A DNA stretch of 64,000 bases. Source: Aurifilum marmelostoma. Taxonomy: Eukaryota > Ascomycota > Sordariomycetes > Diaporthales > Cryphonectriaceae. Positions 46,798 to 59,400 of the stretch are shown here, piece after piece. A model generated the notes under the pieces. The model ran no database searches and had not been told where the DNA came from. It worked only from the letters and a program-made list of their open reading frames with translations. The stretch is from NCBI GenBank assembly GCA_027559495.1, contig JAMXSV010000023.1, forward strand, positions 310,001 to 374,000, given 5' to 3'. The position numbers and the translations under genes were made by a program. Position 1 is the first letter of the stretch. The number at the start of each line of letters is the position of its first letter.

Positions 46798-49545
46798 GGT
46801 CGAGAGGTTTGGGCGGGAGGTTATTCGAGGAGGAGGGTTATCGAGAGGTCGAGGATCGTGGATGGTTCATGGCAGGGAGCAGACAGGCTCAGGGAGTGGG
46901 CTGGCAGAAAGGAGAAGGAGGAGGATGAGGAAGGCGAGGTTGTCGTGATGACGTGCGTACGGGCAGGAGCAGCTCGAGGGGTCAGTCGTTGTTGCCACGG
47001 CAGCTCTCGGCTTGGGACTGGCGCGAAGCACTGTAGCTCGACTTGGCGCCGAAGGCTCTCTCGATTACGTACTTGAGAGGCAGTGATTACACTGTAGATA
47101 CCCTCTTTCGTTCTCTCTCAGCCTCGAGGCAAGACTCGATTGACGTCCTCGGTGATACCTGTCAGCACAACAAGGAGGTCACGGCTGTTTGTCCTGAACC
47201 CTTTTCATCTCGGTCGTGGAGAATAAGCAGTGGCCCTAGCGTTTCATCATCGTTGTTTGACAGGTCGGGAGCAGTTACCGCCCCCACGTTTTCTCGTTGA
47301 AATCTATCTAATCTTATCCCCAAGGCGGATTAAGGCTGTTCTCAATTTAGAAAAAAACGTTTATCATGTTTATTATCTGGGTCGTGTCTCATTCTATTTG
47401 GAGTTGGTGTGCATCGTGGGAAGGAAGAAATCCAATCTCCTCCTCCTCCTCTCGTCACGCCCAGCCAGAGAATGCCCGTGTTGTGTCTATGTAAGTGTAT
47501 GTGTATGTATTTTTCATGACGAGGCTGTCTTGAAAAATTGCGAAAGGTTCACGATGCAGCTGGACCATTCAGGGAAATGAGCTATACGAGGCTGTCACCT
47601 CGGCTATCATCTCGTCTGTTCATGAGAGGTGGCCTTGTCTTTGGACCAGAATGGCCAGTCATCTTACTTAGAATGGTAATCGTCCCAATGTTCGTGTCAC
47701 AACTGGATCTGTCTGCAGCTGCGGCAGATTTCATGCACAGCACAACGCCGTATAGCAGTGCACAACAGGATACAGCCCCATAAATGATGGGCTGTGAATT
47801 TCGGCAACGTTCGAGATCGGTTTTGTGTGCGGCCGGCAGAGATGTCTGTCAATTGCTGTCTCTTCCTCCCTCTCCCCTGCTCTCTGCTCCTCTGCCCTGT
47901 ATAGGCAAGTGATTGATGCCCTTGCGCATCGTTTTTCTCTCAGGCTGGGCCTCGACTCGGGAGCAGACAGGGTCCTGGCAGCCGCTGGAGGCGGGAGGCA
48001 ACCGACGCTGAGCTGGCGCTCCCGAGAATCGCTGTGCTGTGCTGTGCTGTGGGGCGTCGACGTGGCCTGTGAGGAGGATTGACGACATCGTGAATATCGT
48101 GTTCGGATACGAAGCGCCATATCCTGCTCTCCTGTCCGTGCCGCCGGGGTTCGCGCTGCCGCTGCTACCACGAGAGTCACCAGCGCCAGGTGACCTCCCA
48201 GGAAAGGGAAGAAGCGAGGAGAAGCGGTCTGCAGCGGCGAACAAGCAGCCAGCTACCACGTAGTACTGCAGTATGGTGTTGGCCTGGTCAGGCTCGGAGG
48301 ACAAGGAGAGAAACTGGAAACAAAAAAAGCCACAAAGTTGCAGATCCAAGACACCCAAGCACCGGCTGGATGGGTCGGTGTGCGTAGGCCCCCCTGCACC
48401 CGGCGATGACGTCTCGTGGCAAGCACTACCTGTTTTTCGAATCTGTTGCAATAGTGTACACGTCGTCGTTCTCGCCTCATTTTTTCTCCCAGAGAGTGAG
48501 GGAGAGGGAGAGAGACGGAGTGAGATGTCTCAATACCTTCGCCCAATGTACATAGCCCCCCCTACACGTCCAAGCTCGACGTGTGCTGCATGGCAACGAT
48601 GGCGCGGCAGCCGCCAAGTCATAGTTAAAAACGTTTTAAGTTTTGGAATACGGATATTTCCCGGTGGACGATAGGAAGGCAAACAACGTTTCGTCGGATC
48701 GTTCGAGAGGTCGACCCAGGAAAAAGGTTCGCCCCTGCAGACTAACGGGAAATATTATCTGACCACAGTACATGCTTTGCGATTGTACCGGTACGCTGTG
48801 CTACTTTGGGCAGTAACAGCACTGAGCAGGTAGGCCGAAGCGAGAAGAGGAGGCGGCGGCGGGTGATCTACGCCGTGGCCGTCGTTCCCTTATGCACCCA
48901 CCTGCGACCTTTCAGCTTGTCAAGGATCATGAATGATGACCGGGCAGATCCCATCCGACAGCCAACAGCAGTCGGCCCAGCCATGACTTGTGGTTCCTGT
49001 CAACCGAGTAGCCGAACTCGAAACTGCAGCTTCTTCTTTCCTATCGCATGCGTCGCCAACGAGGCGGGCAAGAGGGAGGCAAGAGACCAACCAAACTGAT
49101 CAGGAAATAGAATAAAAATAACAACGACTAATCAGAAGTTTAGTCCTCTTGGAGATGCCGGCAGAAGGGTGGCCGGCCACTGCTGGCTGCGCCACAAAAA
49201 AGACAAAAAATCAGGAAGCCCTGCCTCGGGGTCCTGTCGTGGGTTTGCCCCTGCCTACACCCCGCAGTAGCAGTGTACAGTAGCATCAAGTAGAGCCGCC
49301 GAGACGCCCCGCCACGAGTGACCATGTACAGTACACTCTGCACATCTACTACCCCTGGGGCCGATCCTGACGCGCCTCCAGGGAGGTGTGAGTCAAGGAA
49401 GTCGGTGATGGTATGCATCCATCCATCCAGCCAGCCAGCAGGCGTGTCAGCGTGCGACAAGGTGACGGTTAACACTGCAACGTCTCTCTGGTATATGGAC
49501 CAGGTCGGAAGCGTCAGAGCACCTTCTGTAGATGCTTTGCCGCTG

Positions 49546-49587
49546 GTGATGATCATTATGATGATAATGATGATGATAATGATGATG
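49546..49587 (+). repeat. Trinucleotide (GAT/AAT-type) microsatellite
   Basis: An imperfect run of GAT, TAT and AAT units in the spacer. Confidence 0.85.
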
Positions 49588-50221
49588 CTGAACCCCACCC
49601 ACAGGGACTGTCGCACGGCCCTTGATGACACCCACACACCCAGTTAATCTGGCGGCCGCCTGTGTGTGTGAGAGCCTCGCATGGATCTGAGCACAGGCTC
49701 TGGCACACAGCAGACGGCGCGCTAAACTTATAGCCTCAGACGCACCAGGAAAATCCTGCAGCGGATGAGATGGGCCAGCGGGTGTTTGACGTCTTGAACG
49801 CGTAACCGGGTGCTCCGGCCCGCTGCTGGAGGTGGTGAAGGAGGGGGGAATATGTCATGCTATAGTAAGTGACAGTAGATAGTCCGCGGGATGTTTGCAT
49901 CCAGCATCCGGGTCTGCATGCCTCCTGGTGCTGGCAGGCTGGAGCCTATACTGGACAGACATGACGACGTTTGAAACGAAACACTTCTTGTGTGGTGGAT
50001 CTATCCCAGGGCCAGGATAGCCCGATGTGCGCGCTGTTGGGGCCCAGACCAGAGACCCCAGAGCGAAGAGCGATGGTGGCCACAGAATTGACGATGCATT
50101 AACCACTATGGGACCATTAAGAAACAGCAGCCCCCTCCCTCTGCCCTAGAGAGCCTGTCATTATGTGGCGGCGGCCTCTTTCTTGTCTCGAGACAGGCAG
50201 ACAGCCAAAGTATACACGAGT

Positions 50222-50247
50222 ACACACACACACACACACACACACAC
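50222..50247 (+). repeat. CA dinucleotide microsatellite
   Basis: About 13 CA units in the spacer. Confidence 0.9.
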
Positions 50248-53200
50248 CCACCCCGCAAGGCAGGTCCCACGGGCTTGGCTGCAGGTTGCAGGCTTCAGGC
50301 AGTAAGCAGCAACCTCTTCTGGTTGTCCAACGTCACAAGTGACGAGAAAAAGGCGGCTTGCAGGGACGATGTGTCAAGTGACCCAAGCTCTCAATCATGT
50401 GTATACCTCGCACGAGGCAGATTGGTGGTGGTGGTGGTGGTGGTACTGTGTAGTGGTGCGGCAAGTGACGGCTGAGCTGGCGGTTCGGGCGGCTGTTCAG
50501 CGGTTCTTGGGAAGAAGGGACCCAAAATGTTGTAGGGAACGGGGGCGAGGAAGGTTGCTGTACAGTTAGGCTGGCGGTGGAGCATAGGACGTGGTCTGGG
50601 CTCACAGTATTATGGGTGTGTATAGTGTGCTATAGCTCACTCAGTACATACTATTACTTCTACTATGGTATGTATGCGCCACCCAGCAGTTGGTAGGCCT
50701 GGTAGGGAGGGCCAAAAATAGAACTGGCCAAGCCGAGAGGCAACTCGATTCAGCGCAGCACCACAGTGGGTGTCATAGTGCTGCTGCTATAGCATGATAT
50801 ACTAGCAGGCCTGGCGCTAAGTCTAAAGTTCCCCCGTCCTCCCCATCAGGCCTTGACCAGTCAGGGCTCGGCTCTGCCACAGGGGTGGACCCAGACTATC
50901 TGCCGACGACTTCCGTTCATGGTGGTCCCGGTTCCAACTTCCAACTTCCCAGCTTCACTTTCTCGACGACCTGCCTGCCCACCCTCTCTCTGATTGTATC
51001 TTCCCTTTCCCTCTTTGGCAAATGGCCACAGCCACAGCCACCGACACATCCATACCCTGTGCATACTACACTCTCTGGTACAGACATGCTGTTTCTTGTC
51101 TTTCTGCATCCCGAATCCTGCATTCTGGAAGTCTTCTAGTCGTCTGGTTACTGTGGCTGAGCGCCGATCCATGGCCACGCACCCCGCCCCCCATCCATGA
51201 AACAACATGTCTCGTGACAGACCTTTCAAGCTGCCGTGGCTTGCTGCCCAAGACCCGGACTCGCAGCGCAACCTTGTACCTGGACACCTCGGTCACCATA
51301 CAACAGTGCACACAAGAGAGGGCGGGAGAAAGAAGAGAGGAGGGACCCATCTACGGTCACGCATACGTGCCCGTGCTTCTCTCGAGCCCTTCCTGGGTCC
51401 TCCGTACAGCCCACACAACGCAGTCGCCCTTCAATCCTGTGCGGCCTCTGCCTCTATCCGCCTGGGCTGATCAACGAGACCCCGAGACCCCGTCTGTACC
51501 CTCTGCCCCTGGTCCTTTTGGTTGCCCCATTTTGGGGCTATCTTCTTCGTCATCCTGACAGGACCCTGGGGCATTCTGCCTCATCAGCCCTTCCTGCTGC
51601 ACGTACTCCTGTTCACGATTGGCCCTGGGACTGGGTCGTCAAGACCACACGATGGATGCAGCTTTGGCCGGAATCTCCAGACAGTGTCTGGCTCTCAGGT
51701 TCGAGGACCTTACTTGCTCAGCACCCGGACGCATATTGGGGCTAGCACGTCTCGGGACACGTCCTGAACAGGAAATCAGCCACCGATGTACTAAGTTACC
51801 ACTCGCCGAATAGGTTCGCCTGGGTTTTGTGACTAGTCGCATCTTGAGGGATATCAGCCTCCTCCCGTGTGCATGGGCCGTCAAGAGGTCTTGCCTGCTA
51901 TGGTATCAACCTGCATCATCATGCGATGCTCTCGTTCAAACCCCCCTGGACCTCTCTGCCCGCCCGTTCTGCCCCCTTTGGAGATGATTTTATTCGAATT
52001 TACAGCCAATCAGAATTCTCAGACGTCTTGTGGCCAAATTATTGCTGACCCTTTCTGTCTCGAGACGTCTGGCCAATCACAGCTCAGAAGCGCACTATTC
52101 CCCTTCCACACCTCAGCGCGCCCTTCGGCGCTAACATGGATCACCTCCTCGTGAGAAGGCATCGACAGGCTCACGTCCATCCTCGACACGGTCTCTTCAA
52201 CTCTCCCCGGACATCTTGGCTTCTCCATCTGTGAGACAGGCCACCCGTCTTAGCCGTCCCGTCGCTGCTCAGGGGACTTTCTCCGACGCCCCTGGGGGCC
52301 ACCTCGGTGACCCAGCAGAGTGTCCCTCGCCGCCGCCGCCGCGGTGACTCGATCCGATTCCATGGTACTAAGCTTTCGCAATCAGATCTCTTACCCCGGA
52401 CTGCGCCATCCTGATCGTCAGGGGAGATACGGCCTGGCTCTAGCTGGCCATGAAAGGACTGCCGTTCTGGGCCCAAACCGGGTCAATATTCTTTCTCCTA
52501 CAAGGGCATGTCTGGTTGACGCAGTCCGCATTATTGGTCTACATGTGATACGTCCCTCACATCGCCGTGTCAGTGTCTATGGTACGCCACCTCGGCCAGG
52601 CTTGTCTTTTTGTCTGTTTCAGCTTGGCCCTGTACGAGAAGGAGACTGTGGACACGGCCCCTCATGGATGCGGTTGAGGCACAGGCCATGGTGCCAGCAG
52701 CTTTTCTTCTTTTTGTTTCTGGCCCGCAGGTGGACTCTGAGCTGAATTGGCCGAGATGAGGCTCGTGGAGATGAGGACGGCTAGGTCTCCTGGCTCGTCT
52801 GCCATGCCCAGAACGGCTCTCGGTCTATCCTGCGTCAAGGTAATTTCCAAGGCCAGTCAATGGCCACCCCCAACGTGTCATCTCACGATCTTGGGACTCT
52901 CCAGGCTACCGGCTGCTGCCCGCGGGCCTTTTTTTTCTTTATTTGTTTTTAATGATGGCCCACACCAACCTGCATAAGCGCAGTTCACGCGGCTTCCCGT
53001 CGGACGATTTCGTTGCCTCTTGTTCCAACTGACATTAGTGCAGGAATTGTACAGAGTATAGTCATATCCCGAACGGGTCCTGAGCAGGCCCATCAGGCTT
53101 GAAAACGGCCAAGCCCCACTCTAGTGAAGCCTTGAGGGCGATTCGTCTCGCAATAACCAGGAGGGCCTAGTGACATCGCAATGAAGTCCAGCAGCTTCTT

Positions 53201-55408
53201 GTACTTCGTCTATACAATGTCCTTTCTATGACCCACAGGCGCCTAGTCTTGCAAAAGTGTAGCCCTAGCGGCGTATCGAACTACAGACCTTCCACATACG
53301 AATAAGGGTTGTGCGACAGAGCAAGGTCCCACCGAGCAGAGGCACTCAAAAGTCCTTCAGCAGAAGAATGGCGTGCTGTCGATCTGAGGGAAAGAACAAA
53401 GAAACCAAGAGAAGGAAATCGAGACACATGATAACGTGCCATCACTTAGTTCCAGGAAGACCATCTGGCATGGTACCCCATGAACGGAGACGCGACCCTG
53501 ATGTTGCAAAGCTGGACGACCAAATCGGGCCGTATGAGCAACAGGGTCCAGGGAGGCACCAGAAGCGCTTCAGAAGCTTATGTCGTGTGCGTCCTCCTGC
53601 CGGCACCCTTCCGCTTCACCTTGTCACATCTCGGCTCTGTTTGACGGGACGCTCGACCACAGATTGCAATTTTGCTTGAGACTCTTACACATGCTACGTT
53701 GTATGACGCTCAGATATCAACTCACACCATTTGGCCCCCGAGGCTGAACGTGATCCGTGCAGCAAACTTAATATTTTCTCCATCCTTTTTTTTTTTTTTG
53801 TTCTTTTCAACATCTTCCTCGCAAGAATACCCATTACAGTCAAGTCTTGGTGACATTTCCAACACTGATTTACTGTAACAAGTAAGTCTGACTCCCAGTT
53901 TGGCAATCTGTATATGGTATGTGCTGCTCCGGTGGCAAGGTGTGAAGACGACTCTCTGAAAGTTGGACATACTGTGTAGTGCCTCTCCACCGAGCGAGCT
54001 TGACATCCAAGGCAGCAGGGCCTCCCTGTTGGACATGGATATCCGTTACGGAAGAGATCTGTTTGGACCCACACAACGCCACTTCACTATAGTACACTGC
54101 AACTCCCGCTGAGCTCTATATGTACCCAGAGTCAGGGCTGCTGGATGTACCGGTACTCCGCCGAGACGGGGGCGCTGCACCCGCTAACAACTTTCAGCTG
54201 CGCCTACTATTGTAGAGGGGCCCTGCCGCTCTTACGCCCGTCTAGAGAATCCGGACCTGTCGCTGCAGGCCTTGTCTCTGCACAGCCCACCGTGTCGCGG
54301 TACTGTACGAAGTACTGCCTGCCTCGGTGTCGTCGGTCGCCTAATCTAGCCTGTCTTTCCCTCTTCCCCCCCCTCACACTCTCTCACCACACAACCAACT
54401 TTGGGCTTCCATCCACCTCCCCCCTGCTCTCTTGGGATTTTGGACTTTGGGGCTAGGACTTCCCGTGGGTGCCGCCCTCTCTCGTCACTTCTCGTCTGCG
54501 CTGGCCCCCCCTCTCTCGGTACGAAACGGCAAGTCACTGCTATAGTACCATAGGACGCCTCCCCTGTCTCCATGGAATGGGCACAAACCACGCTTTTTAG
54601 TTGGGTACGCTCCGCAGCTGATCAGAGAGAAAAACCTGGCCAGCTGGGGCAAGTGACAATCGGCAGACTTGGCACTACTTGTTCCTAGGTAGGACTACGT
54701 AGATAGGTACTGCTGTACGTTGGGCGGCGGGGTAGCCTCTGTTCTTCCAAATCGTGACCTTCACCGTCATCGTCTTTCCTCAAGGAGCTTGAACAAACGC
54801 CAGCCTGGGTGGACTAGGACACGGCCTGCAGCAGCACAACCGAGGAAAAGATCCTTGCGCCTCCGTAAGAGGTACTCCATCAACGGGCAGGGCGACTTGC
54901 ATGCCGGGCGATGGCGACGTAGCGTCACCACATACTTCGTACTTCGTACTGGCACTGCATACCCTAACCATAATGCCCTCTCTTGGCTCCACTTGGCTGC
55001 ATATAGGCACTACTGCTATGGATACAGCCCTCAATTCCTGTGTACTCAGGCCTCTCGAGCAGGCAGCGGGCGCAGTAGTATAACACCCCACCACCTTACT
55101 CCAAGGCCTCTGCGAAAGTTTTTTTTTTTTTCCCGCCCTCCCTCTTCTCTTTCTCTCTCCCTCCCCACGAGCATCTCGTCTGTCATTCTCTTCCTCTTAT
55201 TTTACGGTTGCCGGCGTGCAAGCTAATATTCCCCTGTCTCGGGATCACCCAGCTCCGTCATCTTTATTTCTTTGTTCTCTTGTTTCCCACCTCACCTCTG
55301 AAGCTTTGAAAACCCCCCAGGCCCTCCTCTTAAACTACTACCCTTACCCGCCCCGGTCTCTCTCACTCACGTCCATTACCCCGCCACTCCTAGTCAGTCC
55401 TCCTCGCG

Positions 55409-55437
55409 CACACACACACACACATACACACACACAG
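55409..55437 (+). repeat. CA-repeat leader before the 346-aa gene
   Basis: An interrupted CA repeat ends less than 10 bases before the ATG at 55446 and follows a long CT-rich tract. A similar CA-rich leader precedes the elongase start (8970-8998). Confidence 0.8.
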
Positions 55438-55445
55438 AGCCAAAC

Positions 55446-56486
55446 ATGCCTCCACAATTGCTACCCGCCTCAGCGGCAGCCTTTGCTCCTAGGGCATCCT
55501 CCGTCAACGTCGTGCTTGGATCCGGCAAGCCAGAGCAGTGGCTCACGCAGACACTCAAGAGGGTCAATCGAGTCAAACGACCTCTGAACAGCGTTATGCA
55601 GCACCAGAGATGCCTGACCGAACTCCTGTCCAACGAGAACGCCATCTGGACCCTGACATCCCTCATGCTGCCCAAGGCACCCCAGTCTGACCTTCGGGAA
55701 GACGACAACCCCCTCGTGGAGGCCATCTTCAACTACCAGCTCATCCACATCGAAGCGTACGTGGTCCATGTGGATATGGTCCTGCGCAACGAGGTCGGCT
55801 TCAAGCTCAGCAAAGACACCATCGAGGCCCTGATCGAGCACCACAAGGACGTCCACTGCGTCGATGCCAAGGCAAACACCCATGACTGGACCGAGAAGGA
55901 GCAGCAGGCCAAGAAGCTGCACGAAGACTTTGTACAGGCCGTCAACAGATTTGTGTACCGCACACATGTCAGCGCGCTGGAGGGCCTCGAGGAGGAGGGA
56001 GCTGGCGAGCTGCTGAACGGCAAGAGCGAGGAGGTCAAGACACAGCTGCTCGGCCTCATGAAGCCTCTGCTGCCCCCTCCTCCCCGGGCCGTCGAGGTGA
56101 TGCGCCAGCAACCTCCCCTGCTCCCGTCGTCACCCGTCGGCGCGACCCTCTGGTCTCAACCCACCACACCGTCGAGCGTCCCTGCACCTGTCGAGGCCTG
56201 GAGGATCCTGCCCTCTAGCCCGAACGTCGTCTCGACCTCAGCCGAGAACATGCCCATCTGGGCCAATCTCGGCCTGAGCGAGGCTCAGGTGTCTCCTCCC
56301 ACGCCCACATACAGCCAGCCTTTCTCCACCGCCGGCTTCTTCTACAGCTCGCCGGTCGTGACGGCCCCGATCCCGTCCATACCCCCTCTGCCCCTTCCCA
56401 GCATGTTGACGCAGCAATGCGGTGTGTCTATGTATGGAGGGTTTGGATGGGACCAGCGGTACCAGGAGTTCACGCCTACCATGTGA
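55446..56486 (+). CDS. Uncharacterised intronless 346-residue protein
   Basis: I do not recognise the family. The ATG is in good context (CAAACATGCC) and directly follows CT- and CA-rich leader sequence typical of genes here. Codon choice is GC3-rich like the confident genes. The N-terminal 200 residues are mixed and largely helical (for example QWLTQTLKRVNRVKRPLNSV and DTIEALIEHHKDVHCVD), with no membrane segment or signal peptide. The C-terminal 150 residues are Pro/Ser-rich with aromatic residues (LLPPPPRAVEV, then YSQPFSTAGFFY) and end in FTPTM. That split, a globular head with a Pro/Ser tail, would suit a regulatory or adaptor protein, but this is a guess. It stands alone between spacers of 8.6 and 5.4 kb. 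Confidence 0.7.
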   Translation: MPPQLLPASAAAFAPRASSVNVVLGSGKPEQWLTQTLKRVNRVKRPLNSVMQHQRCLTELLSNENAIWTLTSLMLPKAPQSDLREDDNPLVEAIFNYQLIHIEAYVVHVDMVLRNEVGFKLSKDTIEALIEHHKDVHCVDAKANTHDWTEKEQQAKKLHEDFVQAVNRFVYRTHVSALEGLEEEGAGELLNGKSEEVKTQLLGLMKPLLPPPPRAVEVMRQQPPLLPSSPVGATLWSQPTTPSSVPAPVEAWRILPSSPNVVSTSAENMPIWANLGLSEAQVSPPTPTYSQPFSTAGFFYSSPVVTAPIPSIPPLPLPSMLTQQCGVSMYGGFGWDQRYQEFTPTM

Positions 56487-59400
56487 CAACCACCATCAAG
56501 CGCCACTGGAGACCGCTACCCTACGGCTACGTCTTCACAATAATCATCTCCTTTACGTCACCACTCCTCAGGCTGTCGGGGAGGTCAAGAGACTAGAGAG
56601 ACACCTCAAACATTTCCATGTCAGGGTACATCGGCATTTCTTGCATACCAAGGCGCGGGTCTGCGGCACATATTTCATCACACGGGTTCTGCGGGTTTTC
56701 TTAGTCTACGAAGCGAGCGAGCGTTTGATTTTAAACGGATCTCCTTTTTCTTTTTCGGCTTTATTTTCTGTTATTCCTCTTTTCTTTCCGGGTTTCAGGA
56801 TACTCCCACCCAACAACAACAACAACATTTGTTACCGCCAGCTCGGTCATGAGCTCTCTTAGTTTTGGGAGGCCGGGAATCACAGGCCCAGCCAGGAGCT
56901 GCAACCGTGGCAGGAGAGAATGTCTCCCAGGGAGTGTCTTTGACTACGCGGTGCTGTCATTGTTTGGGCTGCTTTGACACCTCGACATTCCTACTTTACT
57001 GGAGCAGCCTTCTTTATATCTCACCCTCATTCAGGCTGGATCCAGTTCGGGCGGTTCTTTTTTTTTCATGTTATTGCATCTTGGGTCGAGGCAGAAACTT
57101 ATCGGAAATCTTGGGTGGCTAGTTCTGATTTTATCTTGTCTCCTTTTTCAACAATTTCCTTTGCGTCTTACAACATCAAAGAGGAATACGCAGCAATGCA
57201 CCAAGGCCCGGCAAAAGGACCGGCATCGAGAAGGATTGGGGTTTCAGGTTTCCACTATCTCTTCTCTGTTCGACTTCGCTTCTTTTTCTTTCGGCGCTAC
57301 GAAGTGGCTTTCTTAAGAAGATTGACACCCCCCATTTGCGATGTGGTGGCCTATCATCACCTTGCAACCCGCCTCGAAAGTGGCCGACAACGCCACTACC
57401 CCTGGGCTTGGTTCCTTTTTTTTTTTTTTTTTACCTATTTTCTTTTAATCCCCGCGGGCATGATTTCAACGACCTTTGATGATGGATATTTTCTACTGCA
57501 TAATGAGAGCTCTGGGCGACGACTCTTTTTCCACGAACGATGACGATCCTCTCAAGCTAGATGTTTGAGACCTGATACGAACTCTTCGACACGAAAACAG
57601 CCGGATGCGAGTTTTCTTATGTGGGCGGCATATTCGACAGCGGCAAACTCAAAACGAAAAATGGCGGGAACTGGATTTTCTGCGAACGATTTGATCCGCG
57701 ACATCAGAGTTGGAGGATGAGGCTCACACGTGGCCGACGAAGGACCAGGCAACATTGCAAAATGTGTGCGGGCCCAGAGGCAAGACACTGGTTGTCAACA
57801 CAGCGGGGAAGAAAGGAAAAAGAGAACCAAAAAAGCAAGATCTGCTCTCCACTCCTCCGGAGGCAGGACAAACAGGGCTTGGATCGGGGAGGTGGGATCA
57901 AATACAAGAGCTGGGCATCGACAGAAGGTTCTCTTTTCTTCTGCAGGACAGTCTCGAAAAAACAACCTGAAGGATGCAGGGCCCTTCTCGCCAACGCCGA
58001 GTACAACACACCTACCCAGGATGAAGGCAGTTTCCATGAGACACTGGCGCCAATGGGTGAGCAGGCCTGGACGTGGTGGGTTGGCGGCAGAGCACAGTCC
58101 ACAAAAGTACCAGACACTCCAAACTTCTGCTAGCTCGGAAAGCGTGTCTGAACTTGTTCTTGGCCCACTCTGGGGCGGTCAACACCACCGCAGGCAGATG
58201 CTCACCCGGAAACAGTTCCATGGACCATTTGTGCAGGGTATTTTGCCCAACAAAGTGGATGTTGGACTGGGTATGAAGCTGGAAGGGCGGGGAAATCAGA
58301 AAAAAGAAAAAAAAATCTGCAGCTCGTCTCACTGCCTGTTCTCTCTGACGGGTCCCCTTCCCTCGACGCAGAGGGTCTCTCTCTTGGGGCAATGAGTTGA
58401 GTGTTAAAGTCCTCCTCACTTGCCCCAGGAGCCCACCCTCCTAAGCCGGCGAGCGTTTGGGGCTCAAGGAAGAACAAAGCTCACGGATGCGACGTTGCAT
58501 TGTGGAGAGAGAGAGGTGAACGGGTTTTTCCCCCCTCTCGCCTGGCAACTAATGAGCGCAGATCCGTGCAGCATGGGATGCTGGGAACTTTCTTCCAAAT
58601 GTTTGTATGGCAGTTCAAGCCCTGGTGGCGGCACCTGGCCCTACATCTATGTTTTCTTTTCTTTTTTTTTTTTTTATTGTCGAGGACTGCCCTGTTCACT
58701 CAGGTGGTGGCACTCGTAGCTCCTTTGTTACCTTTTTTTGTCTACTTATCTAGTCTTGAAAAAACACAAAAAACAATCGAGCAAAAAAAAGAAAAAAAAA
58801 AACATTATGAAAAAAAAAATCCGTGCATGTACATGCAGCACTTGTGAGACCAAACAAATTTGGATTCCTGTGCCCCCCGGGATTGAAGTTTGCGGGTCTG
58901 GTGTGAGAACTTGGGTCCGCGTGACTGTGACAATGACAAAACGCCATGCAGTGTCACCACTACCACCACCACCCTCCTCTGCCCTCGCTACATAGTACGT
59001 ACTACTGTAGGTGTGGGTTTGTGCCTTGGGGCACTGGAGGGAGGCTGACTTGACCGCTACGGGGAGTTCTAAAAGCCCGCGCAATGAACTTTCTGTTTGT
59101 AACACGGGGTGGGTGGCTTGATGCCCACAAGGAGGGGGGGGGGAGGGCCTGTTGGTTACGAAGTACATTGCGGTGCCCAATGTCCATGCCCGACAGGTGG
59201 CGGTGGTGGAGGGATGTGAATTTGTCTTTTCGTTGCGCCCCGAATGTAAATTATCTCTTTTGTTCCGTGTCGATCGGGTTTCACCCTTTTGTACTTTCGT
59301 CGTTGTTGGCAAGCAGCAAGCATCCCGGTGGTGATCCAGTAGGTTATCTGAATTCCTCCCTCCTCCGGGGGGTGTCCTTGTCTCGTCCAGCTGCCAGGCA

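Larger units (their letters stand above)
46798..55445. other. 8.6-kb intergenic region
   Basis: The largest spacer, lying between two divergently oriented starts. I find no gene with family features on either strand. Frames near 51000-51750 are open in several phases at once and look like chance. It contains a GCTGT tandem repeat (48031-48050), an ATG/ATA trinucleotide repeat (49546-49587), a CA repeat (50222-50247) and, just before the next start, a long pyrimidine-rich stretch (about 55120-55405). It may hold long leaders, non-coding transcripts, distal control elements or a decayed element; the sequence alone does not decide. Confidence 0.45.

Noticed and set aside
51690..51715. B-box-like GGTTCGAGGACC
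   Set aside because: No A box or acceptor stem upstream.
51022..51745. Overlapping frames of 170-180 codons
   Set aside because: Several phases and both strands are open at once and none shows a domain. This looks like chance in C-rich DNA.
53255..53335. tRNA-like sequence on the minus strand with a GTTCGATAC element
   Set aside because: The T-arm stem does not pair and no anticodon arm fits.
14694..58999. Recurrent TACGTA palindromes in spacers and near splice donors
   Set aside because: I counted roughly 15 in 64 kb, about what chance gives for a 6-mer at this composition.
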